Source: Arenicella xantha (GTDB lineage: Bacteria > Pseudomonadota > Gammaproteobacteria > Arenicellales > Arenicellaceae). From it: a stretch of 64,000 nt of DNA. The stretch is taken from assembly GCF_003315245.1 (NCBI RefSeq), contig NZ_QNRT01000005.1:1-64000 (forward strand), read 5' to 3'. This document shows, in pieces, positions 6,990 through 15,798 of the stretch (position 1 is its first letter; the number at the start of each line of letters is the position of its first letter). The notes under the pieces are model-generated. The model did no database searches. It was not told the DNA's origin and saw only the letters and a program-made list of their open reading frames with translations. A program made the position numbers and the translations under genes.

Positions 6990-8195
6990 TTATTCTGCTT
7001 TCTCATGGTCAACTATTTCACGTAAGCTTTTTTCAGCCTCATTTAATAGCCGTTTTCCACTTTCTATCTCAGCGATGAATTTTTCAACTGTTGTGATTGA
7101 AAGGCGTTTTGCTTTATTAAAGATGACTGTCAGTCGAGGCAAGGCACTAATTGAATCACGAAATTTTACTTGTGCGTCCTTTGCACTTTCCATATTTTGT
7201 TTAAGATCAGTGACGGTTGTAAGAGCTGACTTGGCTCGCTCGATTGAATTATCATCAGACTCAAAATCAGATAATAGTTGTATTGATTGTATGAATGCAT
7301 TCATGCCGGCATCCATTGCGTTATTAAACAGTGATACTTCAGTAGACACTCTTTCAGAAAAAATATTCATTTCCGCGGCGGAACGGTTCATTTTTTTCCG
7401 TACTAATTGGCGATCAACATTTCCGCTATCGTCTTTTGGTAGTGCATCTATCTCTTCTGTTTGACTAGTTATTTTGGTCGCAAGCTCACTAGTTGCTTCA
7501 GCAATTCGATTGGCTATATCTGTAAGCTCTTTGAATCGCTCTTCTATTATATCTTCTAAATCAAATAGACCTAATTCATCTTCGAATGCGGAATCTTCGT
7601 CATTTGTGTGTTGGGTTTGAGGTGCATTTGTACCCTCATCAGTATTTCGTTTGGTGTGGTTTGCTTGTCCCCATGCTTGCATCTGGCGATTCAGGTGAAG
7701 CCGAATATGTTTTTCAAAGTCATTTAAGCTATTAAATTTCCAGAAAAAACTCCCTTCTTCACCTAAACTATTTCTAAATTCGTTTACTTTAGCCATTTGG
7801 TTGGTGTCTAGCTGGCTAGGCGAAACAGGTTCATCTTTAAAATAAAACATTATTTTGATGCTTTCGCTATCTTCGTCAAACCTTGCTTTAGCACGCTCAA
7901 ACTCTTCTGCCGTGCCCGATTTAGATCGTTTGGTTGGTGTGCCAAATCTGTGCCACATGACGCCTATAAATATATCGATATCATCTGGGAGTTGATTGTT
8001 AATTACATCTTGCGCATCAACACCAATACCTGGATAGGTATAACTTTCCCATCGAACTAGTTCAAACCGCATCCCTCTCTCGCGAGCATGTGTTGAGTTA
8101 ATTTCATGAACCACTTCTTCGATCTTATCTCGCTCACTTGAAACATCAGATGGCGAAGCAATGAATATGCTGATAACTTGTTCTTGTCGAGGCAT
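6990..8195 (-). CDS. DUF4062-domain protein with helical C-terminus
   Basis: The product has 401 aa. The start has AGGA five bases upstream. Residues 7-115 match the DUF4062 family: IFIASPSDVSSERDKIEEVV, a DIDIFIGVMWHRFGTPT core and SGTAEEFERA. The family has a Rossmann-like fold that I recall being grouped with TIR/SEFIR-type domains and found in conflict and signalling proteins. After a polar linker (about 178-205) the rest is helical and acidic, probably a coiled coil, and may sense or oligomerise. No membrane segment is present. The gene lies alone between higBA and vapBC and reads opposite to both. A defence role is suggested by context only. Confidence 0.75.
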   Translation of the reverse strand: MPRQEQVISIFIASPSDVSSERDKIEEVVHEINSTHARERGMRFELVRWESYTYPGIGVDAQDVINNQLPDDIDIFIGVMWHRFGTPTKRSKSGTAEEFERAKARFDEDSESIKIMFYFKDEPVSPSQLDTNQMAKVNEFRNSLGEEGSFFWKFNSLNDFEKHIRLHLNRQMQAWGQANHTKRNTDEGTNAPQTQHTNDEDSAFEDELGLFDLEDIIEERFKELTDIANRIAEATSELATKITSQTEEIDALPKDDSGNVDRQLVRKKMNRSAAEMNIFSERVSTEVSLFNNAMDAGMNAFIQSIQLLSDFESDDNSIERAKSALTTVTDLKQNMESAKDAQVKFRDSISALPRLTVIFNKAKRLSITTVEKFIAEIESGKRLLNEAEKSLREIVDHEKAE

Positions 8196-8359
8196 GATTT
8201 CCTTTAAAAAGTATCCTTAGCTTGTTAAATTAAGTATAGCCAATGAAGTATATACGGTCGCCTATAATTACCCCATTTATACCTTTCTGTATTTCATATG
8301 AAAACCTGTTTGTCACACCGTTAGTCGGAATATGGTTTTTGTGGACGTATTAATTTTAT

Positions 8360-8380
8360 GTATATACAATAGGGATATAC
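8360..8380. promoter_or_regulatory. candidate vapBC operator
   Basis: GTATAT and ATATAC form an inverted repeat with 9 nt between the arms, 20 nt before the vapB start. VapB-family antitoxins bind such AT-rich dyads to repress their own operon. A strong ribosome site (GGGGAGG, 8388-8394) follows. Confidence 0.5.
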
Positions 8381-8399
8381 TTTATATGGGGAGGTTGCT

Positions 8400-8639
8400 A
8401 TGAAGACGACAACCAAAGTGTTTCAATCTAATAAGAGCCAGGCAGTTCGCTTGCCCAAGGCGGTTGCCTTCCCGCCTAATGTGAGCGAGGTATCCATTAC
8501 AACCGTTGGTGTTACCCGTGTTGTTGCACCGGTCAATCAGAGCTGGGACTCATGGTTTGATGCAGTTGCCGTGACCGATGATTTCATGGCCGATCGTAAA
8601 CAGTCCGCGATGCAAACGAGAGAAGCGTTTGATGATTAA
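8400..8639 (+). CDS. vapB: VapB antitoxin, AbrB/SpoVT type
   Basis: The product has 79 aa. The N-terminal half (TTTKVFQSNKSQAVRLPKAVAFP) is a swapped-hairpin AbrB DNA-binding motif and the C-terminal tail (SWDSWFDAVAV...) is the toxin-binding part. GGGGAGG lies 5 nt before the ATG. It overlaps vapC by 8 nt, which indicates translational coupling. Confidence 0.93.
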   Translation: MKTTTKVFQSNKSQAVRLPKAVAFPPNVSEVSITTVGVTRVVAPVNQSWDSWFDAVAVTDDFMADRKQSAMQTREAFDD

Positions 8640-9036
8640 ATACTTACTCGACACGGACATGTCGATTTACACCATCAAACGCAAACCACATGAGGTTCGG
8701 CGCATGTTTAATGTCCATGCTGGAGCGATGGCCATTTCGACGGTAACCCTAGGTGAGCTTCTGTTTGGCGCCGAGAACTCAAGCAATCCGCCTAAGAACA
8801 TAGAAATCGTGGATGGGTTTGCGAGCCGATTGCATGTGCTGGATTACGATGAAGAAGCCGCCAAACAATTTGCCCAGCTAAAGGCTGAGCTCAAAGATCA
8901 AATGATTGGGGCTTACGACATCATGATTGCCGCGCATGCGCGCAGTCGAGGGTTTATCCTAGTAACCAACAACACAAAGGAATTTGAGCGCGTACAGGGG
9001 CTTAGAATAGAGTCCTGGGTGCACGAAAATAGCTGA
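8632..9036 (+). CDS. vapC: VapC toxin, PIN-domain ribonuclease
   Basis: The product has 134 aa from the ATG overlapping the vapB end. The PIN active-site acids are visible: Asp7 in LLDTD, Glu in TLGELLFG and Asp in AYDIMIAAHA. The fourth position is the TNNTKEF motif common to this subgroup. VapC enzymes cut specific RNAs, often tRNAs, when VapB is lost. This pair ends the accessory region; the next gene reads in the opposite direction. Confidence 0.95.
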   Translation: MIKYLLDTDMSIYTIKRKPHEVRRMFNVHAGAMAISTVTLGELLFGAENSSNPPKNIEIVDGFASRLHVLDYDEEAAKQFAQLKAELKDQMIGAYDIMIAAHARSRGFILVTNNTKEFERVQGLRIESWVHENS

Positions 9037-9040
9037 GATG

Positions 9041-9072
9041 AAAAAAAAGCCGCGACGTTGTTACGCCGCGGC
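9041..9072 (-). terminator. terminator of the crystallin-like gene
   Basis: Read on the minus strand, GCCGCG and CGCGGC form a stem around a 12-nt loop, followed by eight T. It lies 29 nt past the end of the 9101-9850 gene. There is no T run on the plus strand, so it does not serve vapBC as a standard terminator. Confidence 0.85.
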
Positions 9073-9100
9073 CTGTTCTGCTTGGAAATCTTAGCTATGT

Positions 9101-9850
9101 TTATCGGCCAACACTTAGGCGAACATATTTTCGATACCAGCTGTTCTTTAACTCATCTTGCTGTTCATTTGACGCGAAGCGATAGCGTTTGCCGTCAAGC
9201 TCTACAATAACGTTTGTTGCGCGCTCGGTTTTGCCGATTTCCATTGTCAAGCTACCGTTATGGCAGATTCGTGAGCTAGCGGCTTTACGGTCAAATCGAT
9301 ATAGATCGCCCTTGCCGTGGAAGCGTAAGCTGCCGTTACCACCGTTGGTATAAGCCTTAAAGGTAAAACATTCGCTTTGAATTCTTCGGCTTGGTTCGTT
9401 GCTTGTGGTAACAGTGTCGTTACGTGGTTGATTATTGCGTTGCTGATTGTCGCGTCGACGGTCGTTTCGATCTCCGCGGTTATTGTTGTTATCGGCTAAC
9501 ACTCGCAGTGAGCTGACAGTATTGTCCCATTGGCGATCAAAACACGTTATATCGCGATCTATAGTGGCATAAGCACCACCGTAATTGTCGTCTTCGTAAA
9601 TCACTACAGTTAGGCCTGGCGGTACTTTGATCGACGACATGCGGTCGTTAGCAAAGCGAATGGTCTTAAGGCTGCGGTATTCGCCGATGGGTACGTTTCT
9701 GGCTGTGCCGTTAAAATTACAGTCTTCGTAAACAGTAACGAAGGCATTCTGTGCGCCATAGTTGCTTTGCGCTGTGGCGGTTGTGGAGAGGCCTAGCAGC
9801 GCAAACGCGATGCCTAAGCCAATCAGAGAATTATTCCATAAATTTTTCAT
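9101..9850 (-). CDS. secreted beta/gamma-crystallin-like protein
   Basis: The product has 249 aa. A signal peptide (about residues 1-28, ending TATA|QS) is followed by a crystallin-type module (about 35-118) with two Greek-key motifs: VTVYEDCNFNG...NDRMSSIKVPPG, then VVIYEDDNYGG...NTVSSLRV. An Asn/Arg/Asp/Gln-rich linker (about 120-150) leads to a C-terminal domain with two Cys (SECFTFKAY, SRICHNGS). Similar modules bind calcium or inhibit proteases. A periplasmic or extracellular site is inferred. It stands alone with its own terminator. Confidence 0.75.
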   Translation of the reverse strand: MKNLWNNSLIGLGIAFALLGLSTTATAQSNYGAQNAFVTVYEDCNFNGTARNVPIGEYRSLKTIRFANDRMSSIKVPPGLTVVIYEDDNYGGAYATIDRDITCFDRQWDNTVSSLRVLADNNNNRGDRNDRRRDNQQRNNQPRNDTVTTSNEPSRRIQSECFTFKAYTNGGNGSLRFHGKGDLYRFDRKAASSRICHNGSLTMEIGKTERATNVIVELDGKRYRFASNEQQDELKNSWYRKYVRLSVGR

Positions 9851-10040
9851 AAAACCCCCGTGTGGGTATCAGTTATGTCAGTTGTTGCTAGTGTAAACGA
9901 ACAGTTTAGCAGTTTATATTGCGCCTTTTACATCAAACACGATGATAAACTCACCGTACGAGATCACTATAGCTATGCAAGTATTAACGCAGGCTGAATG
10001 ATCGTAACCTATTGCTTTATTACCAACCTTACGATTGAAT

Positions 10041-11111
10041 ATGAGCCGTTTTTGGTCAGACATTGTGCACCAGTTGACACCCTATACGCCGGGCGAGCAA
10101 CCGAAAATCGACAACCTAGTTAAACTCAATACTAATGAGAATCCGTATGGGCCGTCGCCTAAAGTAATTGAGGCGATTGCGGCTGCCAACCATGATGGGT
10201 TGCGTAAATACCCAGATCCTAATGCTGGCGAGTTGAAGCAAACTATTGCGAACCACTTTGGGCTTTCGGTCGATAGTGTGTTTGTTGGAAATAGCTCTGA
10301 TGAAGTGCTTGCGCACGTCTTTCGTGGCTTGCTCAAGCAGGATCGACCGTTATTGTTTCCGGATATCACCTATAGCTTTTACCCTGTCTATTGTGCGCTC
10401 TTCGATATTGCGTATCAACAGGTTGCACTGCGTGACGATTTTAGCTTAAACATTGATGATTATAGTGCGGACAATGGCGGCATAATCTTCGCTAATCCAA
10501 ACGCGCCAACCGGTATTGCAGTTCCGCTTGCGGATATAAAGACATTGCTTGAGCGGCATTCATCGTCGGTCATAGTAGTAGATGAGGCGTATGTCGATTT
10601 CGGCGGTGAGAGCGCCGTGAGCCTCATTGTTGATTACCCGAATCTGGTGGTTACTCAAACTTTGTCGAAGTCGCGCGGTTTAGCGGGTTTACGGGTTGGA
10701 TTTGCTTTGGCAAACCCTGAGCTGATAGAAGGCTTAGAGCGCATCAAGAATAGCTTTCATCCATACACATTGGATGCTTTAGCCTTGGCGGGAGCGCAGG
10801 CGGCTTTTTTGGATGTTGACTATTTTGAGCAGAGTCGTCAGAAAGTGATCGATACTCGTGAGCGCACCACGGTTGGCTTGCAGAAGCTCGGCTTTACGGT
10901 ATTGCCATCGTCAGCTAACTTTGTGTTTGCTGCGCATCAAACATCCGATGCTGGCGCTTTGTTCATGAAGTTGCGTGAACGAGGCATTGTGGTGCGGTAC
11001 TTTGATAAAGAACGACTGAGTGATTTTTTGCGGATTTCTATTGGCACCGACACCGAAATGCAACAGCTGCTTAGCGTGCTTGCTGACATCCTAAGCGAGC
11101 CTGCGCAGTAA
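10041..11111 (+). CDS. hisC: histidinol-phosphate aminotransferase
   Basis: The product has 356 aa from the ATG at 10041, preferred over the TTG two codons earlier. It shows the fold-type I aminotransferase pattern: NTNENPYGPSP near the N-terminus, FANPNAPTG, the VVDEAYVDF Asp and the PLP lysine in TLSKSRGLAGLRVGFA. It converts histidinol phosphate and 2-oxoglutarate to imidazole-acetol phosphate and glutamate, or the reverse. It lies apart from, and convergent with, the hisBHAFIE cluster beyond folD. An upstream ribosome site is not obvious. Confidence 0.95.
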   Translation: MSRFWSDIVHQLTPYTPGEQPKIDNLVKLNTNENPYGPSPKVIEAIAAANHDGLRKYPDPNAGELKQTIANHFGLSVDSVFVGNSSDEVLAHVFRGLLKQDRPLLFPDITYSFYPVYCALFDIAYQQVALRDDFSLNIDDYSADNGGIIFANPNAPTGIAVPLADIKTLLERHSSSVIVVDEAYVDFGGESAVSLIVDYPNLVVTQTLSKSRGLAGLRVGFALANPELIEGLERIKNSFHPYTLDALALAGAQAAFLDVDYFEQSRQKVIDTRERTTVGLQKLGFTVLPSSANFVFAAHQTSDAGALFMKLRERGIVVRYFDKERLSDFLRISIGTDTEMQQLLSVLADILSEPAQ

Positions 11112-11131
11112 GCTTGAATCGCTGAGTTAGA

Positions 11132-11153
11132 GAGGCTCTTAATGAAGAGCCTC
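11132..11153. terminator. hairpin between convergent hisC and folD
   Basis: A perfect 9-bp stem (GAGGCTCTT with AAGAGCCTC) and AATG loop sits in the 61-nt gap between the two convergent genes. Neither strand has a T run after it, so it may act as an mRNA 3' end stabiliser or a weak two-way terminator. Confidence 0.5.
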
Positions 11154-11172
11154 GCCAAACAGCTAGTGTGGG

Positions 11173-12057
11173 CTAATGATTATGGATTAAACGAGCCGCT
11201 TTAGCGGTGTTTTTCATCAGCATAGCAACAGTCATTGGGCCGACTCCTCCGGGCACTGGCGTGATGGCTCCAGCGGTGTCTTTAACATCGTCGAAGTCCA
11301 CATCACCAACCAATCGGTAGCCGCGCGAATGGGCTGGGTCTTCAACGCGATTTATACCGACGTCAATAACGGTAGCGCCTTCTTTGACCATTTCTGATGT
11401 TACGAATTCTGGAACGCCGATCGCCGCGATTAAAATATCGGCTTGGCGAGTATAATTGGCTAAATGATCGGTGCCGCTATGGCAGCAAGTTACCGTGCAA
11501 TTAGCTTTTGCGCCTTTTTGTACCAAAATGTTCATCATCGGTTTGCCAACAATATTGCTTCTGCCGATAACCACTGCATGTTTGCCGGACATGCTAATTC
11601 CGCTACGGGTAATTAGTTCGGGAATGCCAGATGGCGTGCAAGGCGTCAAACAGTCGATTCCAATACTCAACTTGCCGACATTTTCAGGATGAAAACCATC
11701 GACATCTTTGGCTGGACTGATGCGTTCTGTTACGCGTTCTTCGTCCATGTGGTGCGGCAGCGGTAATTGCACCAGGATGCCATGTACGGTGTCATCGGCA
11801 TTGAGTCGATCAATTTCGTCCATCAATTCAGCCTCGCTCGCATTGCTTGCCATTTCGATTTTGAGTGACTTTATGCCAGTTTCTTGGCAGGCGCGTACCT
11901 TGCTGCCTACGTAGGCTTTTGATGCTGGGTTTTCACCGACCAAGATCACTACCAAGCATGGCTGAATGCCTTGTTTGACTAGCTCCGCGACTTCAAGCTT
12001 GGCTTCTTGGCGAATTTCTTCGGCAATCTTTTTGCCGTCTATGATTTTTGCAGTCAA
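11173..12057 (-). CDS. folD: bifunctional methylenetetrahydrofolate dehydrogenase/cyclohydrolase
   Basis: The product has 294 aa, a normal length. The family motifs are present: YVGSKVRACQETGI with the catalytic Lys, GILVQLPLP, the NADP-binding VIGRSNIVGKP and PGGVGPMTVAML near the end. It interconverts 5,10-methylene-THF and 10-formyl-THF in the cytoplasm. It begins 13 nt after tatC and may be the last gene of the his-tat transcript, supplying formyl-THF for purine synthesis. Confidence 0.97.
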   Translation of the reverse strand: MTAKIIDGKKIAEEIRQEAKLEVAELVKQGIQPCLVVILVGENPASKAYVGSKVRACQETGIKSLKIEMASNASEAELMDEIDRLNADDTVHGILVQLPLPHHMDEERVTERISPAKDVDGFHPENVGKLSIGIDCLTPCTPSGIPELITRSGISMSGKHAVVIGRSNIVGKPMMNILVQKGAKANCTVTCCHSGTDHLANYTRQADILIAAIGVPEFVTSEMVKEGATVIDVGINRVEDPAHSRGYRLVGDVDFDDVKDTAGAITPVPGGVGPMTVAMLMKNTAKAARLIHNH

Positions 12058-12070
12058 TTGATTAACTCCA

Positions 12071-12826
12071 TCAGGTTTCTTCTTGTGTTGTGGTAGCGCG
12101 GTTTTTCTCTAGGCGACGTGCAAAGAATAAGCCGATTTCAAACAACAGGCAGACTGGGACCGCTAACATTACTTGTGAAAAGGGGTCCGGCGGCGTCATT
12201 AACATGCCGATCACGAACGCGCCTAAAATGAAATATGGGCGCTGTTTAGCAATGCCTTCGGCAGAGATTACGCCCATGCGCGAAAGCAGAACAATAGCGA
12301 CTGGAACTTCGAACGCGATTCCGAATGCGAAGAACAGACTTAATGCAAAGCTCATGTAAGAGCCGATATCCGGCGTGAGCGCGACACCTTCGGGTGTCAT
12401 CTTAGCGAAAAAATCGAAAATCAGCGGGAATACTACGTAGTAGGCGAACAGCACGCCAAGGTAAAATAATAATGTGGACGAGACGATTAGAGGTACCACA
12501 ATGCGTTTCTCGTTTTTATACAGGCCCGGAGCCACAAACGCCCAGATCTGGTATAAAACCCACGGTACTGAAATAGCAAACGCACAAGCAAACGCTAACT
12601 TGAATGGTATGAAGAACGTGCCGTGTGGGTCGATGGCGATCATGTTGCCGCCTTCGGGTAAGCTTCTGAGTAGCGGTTCGGCAAACCAGTGATATAGCTC
12701 GCTGGCGAATGGTACGAGGCAAACGAATACCACTAACACTGCCCCGCTCGCCCACAGCAAACGGTTACGCAGCTCGACTAAGTGCGATACGAATGTCTCC
12801 TTTTGCTGTTCTAGTTGTTCACTCAT
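12071..12826 (-). CDS. tatC: Sec-independent protein translocase subunit TatC
   Basis: The product has 251 aa. It has six membrane helices and the TatC signature near the N-terminus (FVSHLVELRNRLLW), with FAEPL and PEG in the first periplasmic loop. TatC recognises twin-arginine signal peptides, such as that of the amidohydrolase at 48750. It follows tatB after a 96-nt gap with no gene in it. Confidence 0.97.
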   Translation of the reverse strand: MSEQLEQQKETFVSHLVELRNRLLWASGAVLVVFVCLVPFASELYHWFAEPLLRSLPEGGNMIAIDPHGTFFIPFKLAFACAFAISVPWVLYQIWAFVAPGLYKNEKRIVVPLIVSSTLLFYLGVLFAYYVVFPLIFDFFAKMTPEGVALTPDIGSYMSFALSLFFAFGIAFEVPVAIVLLSRMGVISAEGIAKQRPYFILGAFVIGMLMTPPDPFSQVMLAVPVCLLFEIGLFFARRLEKNRATTTQEET

Positions 12827-12922
12827 GATGTTGTGTCCGCGAGAGGCTAGCTTCTCGTGTTGAGGATCAGTATGCCGTGTTGGTCGCTGGAAGCCGAGCG
12901 CATTGGTAATGCGGCTTAGTCG

Positions 12923-13243
12923 TTAGCTATCGCCGGTTTTGTCTTGCTCTGACGACGGTTTTTCTACATCAATTTTGGTATCGGCTGAATCGGCCAGATC
13001 GCGACCAAATTGTTTTATATCATTCTTAAAGTCGGCCATTTCTTGTTTGGCCTTTTCGAGATCGCCGAACGGTGTGCCTTCGATCTCAGATTGCATTTCA
13101 TTGCGCAGGCGATACATGCCTTGGCGTGCTTTGCGAATGAAAAATGCGGCCTTTTTTGCGACTTCAGGTAGTCGCTCTGGCCCCATCACGACGATGAGAA
13201 CAAAGCCAACTACAAGTAATTCAAAAAAGCCGATATCTAACAT
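12923..13243 (-). CDS. tatB: Sec-independent protein translocase subunit TatB
   Basis: The product has 106 aa. An N-terminal membrane helix (MLDIGFFELLVVGFVLIVVMGPERLP) with the Pro-Glu-Arg hinge is followed by an amphipathic helix and a charged tail, as expected for TatB. It works with TatC as the receptor of folded cargo. It starts 9 nt after tatA. Confidence 0.96.
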   Translation of the reverse strand: MLDIGFFELLVVGFVLIVVMGPERLPEVAKKAAFFIRKARQGMYRLRNEMQSEIEGTPFGDLEKAKQEMADFKNDIKQFGRDLADSADTKIDVEKPSSEQDKTGDS

Positions 13244-13252
13244 GCGAGTTGC

Positions 13253-13456
13253 TTACTTGCTCTCAGTTTCAGCTTTTTCAGCTTCTTCGACAACGTCGTC
13301 GTTTTCCTTTTGATCGTCGTTAATAGCTTTTTTAAAGCCTTTGACTGCGCCGCCTAAATCGCTACCAACACCGCGTAACTTTTTAGTGCCGAAAATAAGC
13401 GCTACGATCACCAAGACAATCAAAAGTTGCCAAATTGAAATTCCACCGATACCCAT
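13253..13456 (-). CDS. tatA: Sec-independent protein translocase subunit TatA
   Basis: The product has 67 aa starting at MGIGGISIW, where AGAGGA lies about 8 nt upstream; a longer frame to 13486 has no support. One membrane helix is followed by the [23 protein letters not shown] hinge and amphipathic helix. TatA multimers form the pore. The tatABC genes follow hisE on the same strand, an arrangement known in several gammaproteobacteria. Confidence 0.96.
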   Translation of the reverse strand: MGIGGISIWQLLIVLVIVALIFGTKKLRGVGSDLGGAVKGFKKAINDDQKENDDVVEEAEKAETESK

Positions 13457-13504
13457 TTTGTATTCCTCTAGGTCGGTCTCGCACAATGCACGAGACAGTT
13501 TAAA

Positions 13505-13831
13505 TTAGCTCTCGCTACGCGAGTTCTTTTCTGTTATTCCGCTGGTGCCCATCCGGCGTGCCAGTTCGTCGATCACTTGCTTGGGTTCCAAACCTTGCTG
13601 TGCAAGCAGCACCATGGTGTGAAACCATAGGTCGGCAACCTCATAAACAATTTTGTCGGTATCACCATCTTTAGCGGCCATGACAGTTTCGGTTGCTTCT
13701 TCCCCGATTTTTTTAAGGATAGCATCTAAACCCTTAGTATACAGCGAAGCGACGTATGACGATGTTGGGTCAGCGTCTAATCTTTCATGCAGAATCGCAT
13801 GAATTTGAGCCAGCGTATCGTTAGATGTCAT
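13505..13831 (-). CDS. hisE: phosphoribosyl-ATP diphosphatase
   Basis: The product has 108 aa when started at the ATG at 13831; an ATG three codons earlier (13840) is possible. It contains the MazG-like HisE core: [37 protein letters not shown] and [14 protein letters not shown]. It hydrolyses PR-ATP to PR-AMP, the second step of histidine synthesis. It is a separate gene here, not fused to hisI as in E. coli. A 14-bp tandem duplication lies before its start. Confidence 0.95.
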   Translation of the reverse strand: MTSNDTLAQIHAILHERLDADPTSSYVASLYTKGLDAILKKIGEEATETVMAAKDGDTDKIVYEVADLWFHTMVLLAQQGLEPKQVIDELARRMGTSGITEKNSRSES

Positions 13832-13832
13832 A

Positions 13833-13860
13833 GAAGCCATAAAAAGGAAGCCATAAAAAA
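13833..13860 (-). repeat. 14-bp tandem duplication between hisI and hisE
   Basis: The unit GAAGCCATAAAAA(G/A) occurs twice back to back in the gap between the hisI stop and the hisE start. On the coding strand each unit holds an ATG after a T run. The outer ATG leads to a stop after 8 codons and the inner one to hisE. It looks like a recent slippage event and could lower hisE translation. Confidence 0.7.
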
Positions 13861-14244
13861 CTAAGTGTAAATGTCGGAGGGGTCCTTTAGGACCGCATCG
13901 ACGGCCTGCCATTCGCCCTCATTATATACCCGATAAAAACAACTATGTCGGCCTGTATGACAAGCAATTCCGCCTTGTTGCTCCACAGTGAGCAAAATAA
14001 CATCGGCGTCACAATCGAGCCGAACCTCTTTGACATGCTGTTGGTGACCAGATTCTTCACCTTTGCGCCATAGACGCTGACGTGAGCGAGAGAAGTATAC
14101 GGCAAATCCGGAGGCGACGGTCTCACGCAAGGCCTCCTCATTCATCCAGGCTACCATCAAGTTGATGCCGGTTCCGGCTTCCTGAGCAATGGCGGGCACT
14201 AAGCCTTGCTCGTTCCACTTAATTTCTTTTAACCAATTACTCAT
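13861..14244 (-). CDS. hisI: phosphoribosyl-AMP cyclohydrolase
   Basis: The product has 127 aa. Family motifs are visible: [23 protein letters not shown], the metal-binding [11 protein letters not shown] and [11 protein letters not shown]. It opens the purine ring of PR-AMP, the third step of the pathway. It is a stand-alone cyclohydrolase following hisF, with a 26-nt gap. Confidence 0.97.
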   Translation of the reverse strand: MSNWLKEIKWNEQGLVPAIAQEAGTGINLMVAWMNEEALRETVASGFAVYFSRSRQRLWRKGEESGHQQHVKEVRLDCDADVILLTVEQQGGIACHTGRHSCFYRVYNEGEWQAVDAVLKDPSDIYT

Positions 14245-14270
14245 TTCTGTAATCTGCTAATGGTTGTGAA

Positions 14271-15053
14271 TTAAAGTCGTACGTCGATGCCGGCCTCGCG
14301 CATTGCGAGCTTGGCTTCTTCGATGGTGTATTCACTGAAATGGAAAATACTAGCTGCTAGTACGGCATCAGCTTTGCCTTTTAGAACGCCGTCGACTAAG
14401 TGCTCTAGTGATCCCACACCACCGGAAGCAATCACTGGTATTGGTGTGCTTTCTGACACGGCGCGGGTTAGCGCGAGGTCGTAGCCCGCTTTAGTGCCGT
14501 CACCGTCCATGCTGGTGAGCAATATTTCACCGGCCCCGTAGTCAGCCATTTTGATCGACCATTCTACTGCGTCGATGCCCGTTTCGCGCCGGCCACCGTG
14601 GGTAAATATCTCCCATCGATCGGCGGTATCGCCGCGACTTTGCCAGCGCGTTTGTTTGGCGTCGATTGCGACCACAATGCATTGTGATCCGAAATGCTGA
14701 CTGGCTTGTTTTACGAAGTCCGGGTTAAATACCGCGGTGCTATTCACCGAAATTTTGTCAGCACCAGCATTAAGCAGGCGGTTAACGTCGTTCAACTCTC
14801 GAACGCCACCACCAACGGTTAGCGGAATAAATACTTCGTTGGCGACTTCTTCGACCACGTGCAGCAAGGTGTCACGGTTGTCGGAGGTCGCGGTGATGTC
14901 CAAAAAGGTGATTTCGTCAGCGCCTTGTTGGTTATAGCGCTTGGCAACCTCCACTGGATCACCGGCATCTCGAATGCCGACAAAATTGACGCCTTTGACA
15001 ACTCGTCCGTTGTCGACGTCTAAACATGGAATAATACGTTTTGCTAATGACAT
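14271..15053 (-). CDS. hisF: imidazole glycerol phosphate synthase, cyclase subunit
   Basis: The product has 260 aa. It is a TIM barrel with [15 protein letters not shown] at the N-terminus (Asp11 catalytic), the central AIDAKQ and the late phosphate-binding [10 protein letters not shown]. It uses ammonia from HisH to make imidazole glycerol phosphate and AICAR. It starts one base after the hisA stop, so it is translationally coupled. Confidence 0.98.
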   Translation of the reverse strand: MSLAKRIIPCLDVDNGRVVKGVNFVGIRDAGDPVEVAKRYNQQGADEITFLDITATSDNRDTLLHVVEEVANEVFIPLTVGGGVRELNDVNRLLNAGADKISVNSTAVFNPDFVKQASQHFGSQCIVVAIDAKQTRWQSRGDTADRWEIFTHGGRRETGIDAVEWSIKMADYGAGEILLTSMDGDGTKAGYDLALTRAVSESTPIPVIASGGVGSLEHLVDGVLKGKADAVLAASIFHFSEYTIEEAKLAMREAGIDVRL

Positions 15054-15054
15054 G

Positions 15055-15795
15055 CTATTGATCTTGAAATTGATCGAGGTAGCGCTGGCCTTCAGCGAAG
15101 TCTAAGGTGCCTTCATAAATAGCACGGCCGGTGATTACTCCGGAAATGCCGCTGTCGGCGATGTCTTGCAGCGCGATAAGGTCTTGCATATTAGCGACGC
15201 CACCCGAAGCAATAATTGGAATGTTAACGGCCTCAGCTAAGGCTTTGGTTGCTTCCAAGTTGACGCCTTGCATCATTCCGTCACGCGCGATGTCGGTGTA
15301 GATGATGGCTTGTACGCCGTCGTTCTCGAATCGTTTAGCGAGGTCAATCACATGGTGCTCGGTTAACGTTGCCCATCCATCAACCGCCACCATGCCATCT
15401 TTTGCATCTAGGCCGATGATTAAGTGAGGACCGAACTGTGGTGCAATTCGACTAATGAACTCAGGTTCTTTAGCGGCTAGTGTGCCAATAATCACGTATT
15501 GCACACCAACATCCAAATAGGCTTGGATGGTTGCTTCGTCACGAATGCCGCCACCAATTTGGATCGGCACATTGGGGTATTTCTTGGCGATTTCGTTGAT
15601 TACTTTTGCGTTGCTTGGTGCGCCGGCAAATGCTCCATCGAGATCGACTAAATGGATGCGTTTCGCACCTAGCTCGACCCATTTATCTGCCATCGCCAGC
15701 GGGCTATCGCTGAAAACGGTTGAGTCTTTCATTAAGCCTTGGCGTAAACGGACGCATTTACCTTCTTTTATATCAATTGCTGGAATAAGTAGCAT
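15055..15795 (-). CDS. hisA: ProFAR isomerase
   Basis: The product has 246 aa. It is a half-barrel homologue of His[18 protein letters not shown] with catalytic Asp8, [22 protein letters not shown] with the second acid, and [10 protein letters not shown]. It isomerises ProFAR to PRFAR. It lies between hisH and hisF with gaps of 1-3 nt. Confidence 0.98.
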   Translation of the reverse strand: MLLIPAIDIKEGKCVRLRQGLMKDSTVFSDSPLAMADKWVELGAKRIHLVDLDGAFAGAPSNAKVINEIAKKYPNVPIQIGGGIRDEATIQAYLDVGVQYVIIGTLAAKEPEFISRIAPQFGPHLIIGLDAKDGMVAVDGWATLTEHHVIDLAKRFENDGVQAIIYTDIARDGMMQGVNLEATKALAEAVNIPIIASGGVANMQDLIALQDIADSGISGVITGRAIYEGTLDFAEGQRYLDQFQDQ

Positions 15796-15798
15796 GAG

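Noticed and set aside
6721-6990. A second functional integrase
   Set aside because: Several indels break the frame and both ends of the gene are missing.
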